Origin: an uncultured Chloroflexota bacterium
GTDB lineage: Bacteria; Chloroflexota; Dehalococcoidia; UBA3495
Length of the DNA: 7,062 nt
Direction of reading: 5' to 3'
NCBI GenBank assembly: GCA_913020235.1
Contig: CAJWBT010000120.1
Span: 1-7,062, forward strand
The position numbers and the translations under genes were made by a program. The first letter of the stretch is position 1; the number at the start of each line of letters is the position of its first letter. A model generated the notes under the pieces. That model did no database searches, had not been told where the DNA came from, and saw only the letters and a list, made by a program, of their open reading frames with translations. Positions 5,484 through 7,062 of this stretch are shown here, in pieces.

Positions 5484-6640
5484 CTAGCAATTCTGAATGT
5501 CTAGGCGGCAGGCCGTGTCCCAATCAGTATCACCTTGCCCGTACAGGCCAAGTTCGTAGTCGGCGTTGCCCCTCCAAGCGTAGCTTGCGGCGTCTGTTGG
5601 GTCTAGCTGGATAGCCTGGTCAAGGTCCTGGATGGCCCGCTGGTATTGACCCAGATCGTAATAGATGCTGCCCCTCCAAGTGTAGTTTGCGGCGTCTGTA
5701 GGGTCTAGCTGAATAGCTTGGTCGAAGTCATGGATGGCCCGCTGGTATTGACCCAGTTGGCGATAAGCGCTGCCCCTCCAACCGTAGCTTGCGGTGTCTG
5801 TTGGGTCTAGCTGGATAGCCTGGTCAAGGTCCTGGATGGCCCGCTGGTATTGGCCCAGATGGTAGTAGGATATGCCTCTGCCCCGATAGCGCAGGGAAGT
5901 AGGGTCAAGCCGAATAGCTTGTTCGTAGCCCTGGATGGCCTGTTGGTATAGGCCCAGGTCGTAATAGGATAAGGCCCGCATAGAGTAGGAACTGGCAAAC
6001 GTAGGGTCAAGCTGAATAGCTTGGTCGAAGTCCTGGATGGCCTGTTGGTATTGACCCAGGTCGTAGTAGGAGGTGCCCCGCCACCAGTAAGAAAAGGGAT
6101 CTGTCGGGTCCAGCCGGATAGCCTGGGTAAACTGGGCAATGGCTTCGGCGTAGAGGCCCAGGTCGTTGAGCCGTACACCCTCCTCATAATAAGATAATGG
6201 AGTGGGAGTGGGCGTTGTTCGGGGAGTAGGAGTGGGTAGCAAGTGACCTGATTTAAGTGCTGGAAGCTGGTGCTCAATAGTTACCTGAGATACAGCGAAG
6301 CCCATGCCCTCCACAGGGCGCCCGCTCTCAGAATATTCATAACGGTAGGTGCTTATACCCAGCACCTCACCAGACCTTGACAACAGAGGGCCACCGCTAT
6401 TGCCGGGGTTGATGGCGGCATCAGTCTGGATAACCCACTGGCCACTCTCGTTGCGAAGAGCGGACACAATCCCATCGGTCACGCTGGCCCTCCCGGAGAT
6501 TCCCAGGGGATACCCCATGGCGGCCACCCCGGTCCCCTCTCTGAGGCCACCGGCATCACCAAACTCCAATGCTTGGAATTGCCCACAACATATCTTCAAG
6601 ACGGCCAGGTCGTTGCTGGCATCCACCCCTAGAACTGAGG
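5484..6640 (-). pseudogene. HtrA-like trypsin protease with seven TPR repeats, N-terminus cut off by an IS
   Basis: The surviving frame holds the second half of a trypsin-like (DegP/HtrA type) protease domain, a Pro-Thr linker and a TPR array. Numbering from GTG at 6626, SNDLAVLKI contains the catalytic Asp6 and NPGNSGGP the nucleophile Ser77 with its oxyanion glycines. The catalytic His (TAAH-type motif), the first beta-barrel strands and any signal peptide should lie upstream, but homology stops at TSVLGVD, at the IS edge near 6640, and an in-frame stop follows inside the IS. There is no PDZ domain. PTPTPRTTPTPTP (131-143) leads into seven 34-residue TPRs, the fourth one residue short and the last degenerate, with consensus YYDLGQYQRAIQDFDQAIQL followed by DPT. 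Such proteins normally work outside the cytoplasm, the TPRs binding partner proteins. The remaining part may be silent, because no proper ribosome binding site precedes 6626. Confidence 0.92.
5502..6197 (-). repeat. 102-bp tandem repeat array encoding TPRs
   Basis: The TPR-coding DNA repeats with an exact 102-base period over much of its length: GCCCCTCCAA on the plus strand occurs at 5568, 5670 and 5772, and the equivalent position recurs at 5874 and then 5973 after a unit shortened by three bases. Several units are nearly identical at the nucleotide level, including silent positions, which points to recent duplication or gene conversion. Confidence 0.88.
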
Positions 6641-7062
6641 TGGACCCGGTCAGTTGGACAGGATTGGGGTTAAGTTAAGAGAGAGTCCTGCTGTCCTGCC
6701 ACAGTTTACCACTGCTCTTCTGGGTGACCACCCCTTCTCTATGGGTTGTGTTGGTGATTCCGCTGAATCCAGGTGGAACACCTCGGCGGGTGTCCGGTAG
6801 CCCAGGGCCTGGTGGGGCCGTTGGGCGTTGTAGAAGCGGAAATAGGCGTCCAGTCCGGCCTTGGCCTCCCGTCCGTTCGAGTAAGCCTTCAGGTAGACCT
6901 CTTCGTACTTCACTGTCCTCCACAGCCGCTCCACAAAGATGTTGTCACGGTACCGCCCTTTCCCGTCCATGCTGATCCTGACTCCGTGCTGCTTTAGGAG
7001 CCCGGTGAAGGCTTCGCCGGTGAACTGGCTCCCCTGGTCGGTGTTGAAGATCTCCGGCTTTC
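6641..7062 (-). mobile_element. IS3-family insertion sequence, right end (partial)
   Basis: The transposase C-terminus identifies the element, and its outer edge can be placed near 6641. From there the plus strand reads TGGACCCGGTCAG, a plausible terminal inverted repeat starting with TG, while the protease frame becomes homologous again immediately to the left. The left end and the target duplication are outside the window, so the boundary is inferred from where the protease homology stops. Confidence 0.85.
6650..7062 (-). CDS. IS3-family transposase OrfB, C-terminal part (DD35E integrase core)
   Basis: The frame enters from the right edge and ends with TGA at 6652-6650. The visible 136 residues hold the second half of the rve catalytic core. 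NTDQGSQFTGEAF carries the second catalytic Asp, and RYRDNIFVERLWRTVKYEEV carries the catalytic Glu exactly 35 residues later, as expected for DD35E IS3-family enzymes. YNAQRPHQALGYRTPAEV is the usual closing motif. A family-typical tail (TAGLSLN) follows. The first catalytic Asp and OrfA are outside the window. The stop codon lies within the presumed terminal inverted repeat. The frame is intact here, so the element may be recent and possibly active. Confidence 0.95.
   Translation of the reverse strand, partial: KPEIFNTDQGSQFTGEAFTGLLKQHGVRISMDGKGRYRDNIFVERLWRTVKYEEVYLKAYSNGREAKAGLDAYFRFYNAQRPHQALGYRTPAEVFHLDSAESPTQPIEKGWSPRRAVVNCGRTAGLSLNLTPILSN

Noticed and set aside
5084..5500. A complete tRNA-Pro interrupted by an intron
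   Set aside because: The break is in the anticodon loop, where bacterial group I introns can sit, but no 5' tRNA half or recognisable intron core appears on the minus strand within the visible upstream sequence. An integration scar fits better, although a very long intron cannot be fully excluded.
5566..6180. CRISPR-like or other non-coding repeat array
   Set aside because: The regular 102-base repetition is explained by tandem TPR codons in one open frame, with no repeat-spacer alternation.

Overview
The window is GC-rich bacterial DNA with compact, mostly unrelated genes separated by long non-coding stretches. It also carries scars of mobile DNA: an insertion sequence, a tRNA fragment and truncated genes. 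A secreted CSLREA-type protein, a trypsin-TPR fusion and an oxalate/formate-like MFS transporter would fit an environmental bacterium such as a member of Chloroflexota. That assignment is only a guess, because no marker gene is present.

Layout, left to right. 1-218: no gene. 219-1054: a minus-strand alpha/beta hydrolase with altered catalytic residues and its own terminator-like hairpin. 1055-1584: non-coding, ending in a run of hairpins. 1585-1848: a possible small membrane protein. 1849-2397: no recognisable gene, with a strong near-palindromic terminator-like hairpin. 2398-2613: a minus-strand excisionase/MerR-like DNA-binding protein starting at TTG behind a strong ribosome binding site. 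2614-3116: non-coding, with paired 14-base direct repeats and several small hairpins. 3117-3311: a well-formed start of a secreted CSLREA-domain protein that stops after the domain (truncated). 3347-4633: a 12-helix MFS transporter. 4766-5011: a GIY-YIG nuclease-fold protein. 5084-5124: the 3' part of a tRNA-Pro gene (minus strand), broken in the anticodon loop. 5138-5422: the C-terminal part of a zinc-ribbon protein with a terminator behind it. 5484-6640: a trypsin-like protease with seven TPR repeats, missing its N-terminal part. 6641-7062: the end of an IS3-family element that interrupts the protease and runs off the window.

The most informative reading is structural. The tRNA-Pro fragment looks like the distal attachment site of an integrated element. 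Its orientation places the element to the right (positions above 5125) and the older chromosome to the left. The zinc-ribbon fragment just inside that boundary resembles the tails of phage-type recombination proteins. An intact tRNA-Pro gene and an integrase would be expected to the right, outside the window. The genes do not form one pathway. The clearest biochemical oddity is the hydrolase, in which the nucleophilic serine is alanine and the oxyanion loop and acid position are also changed.
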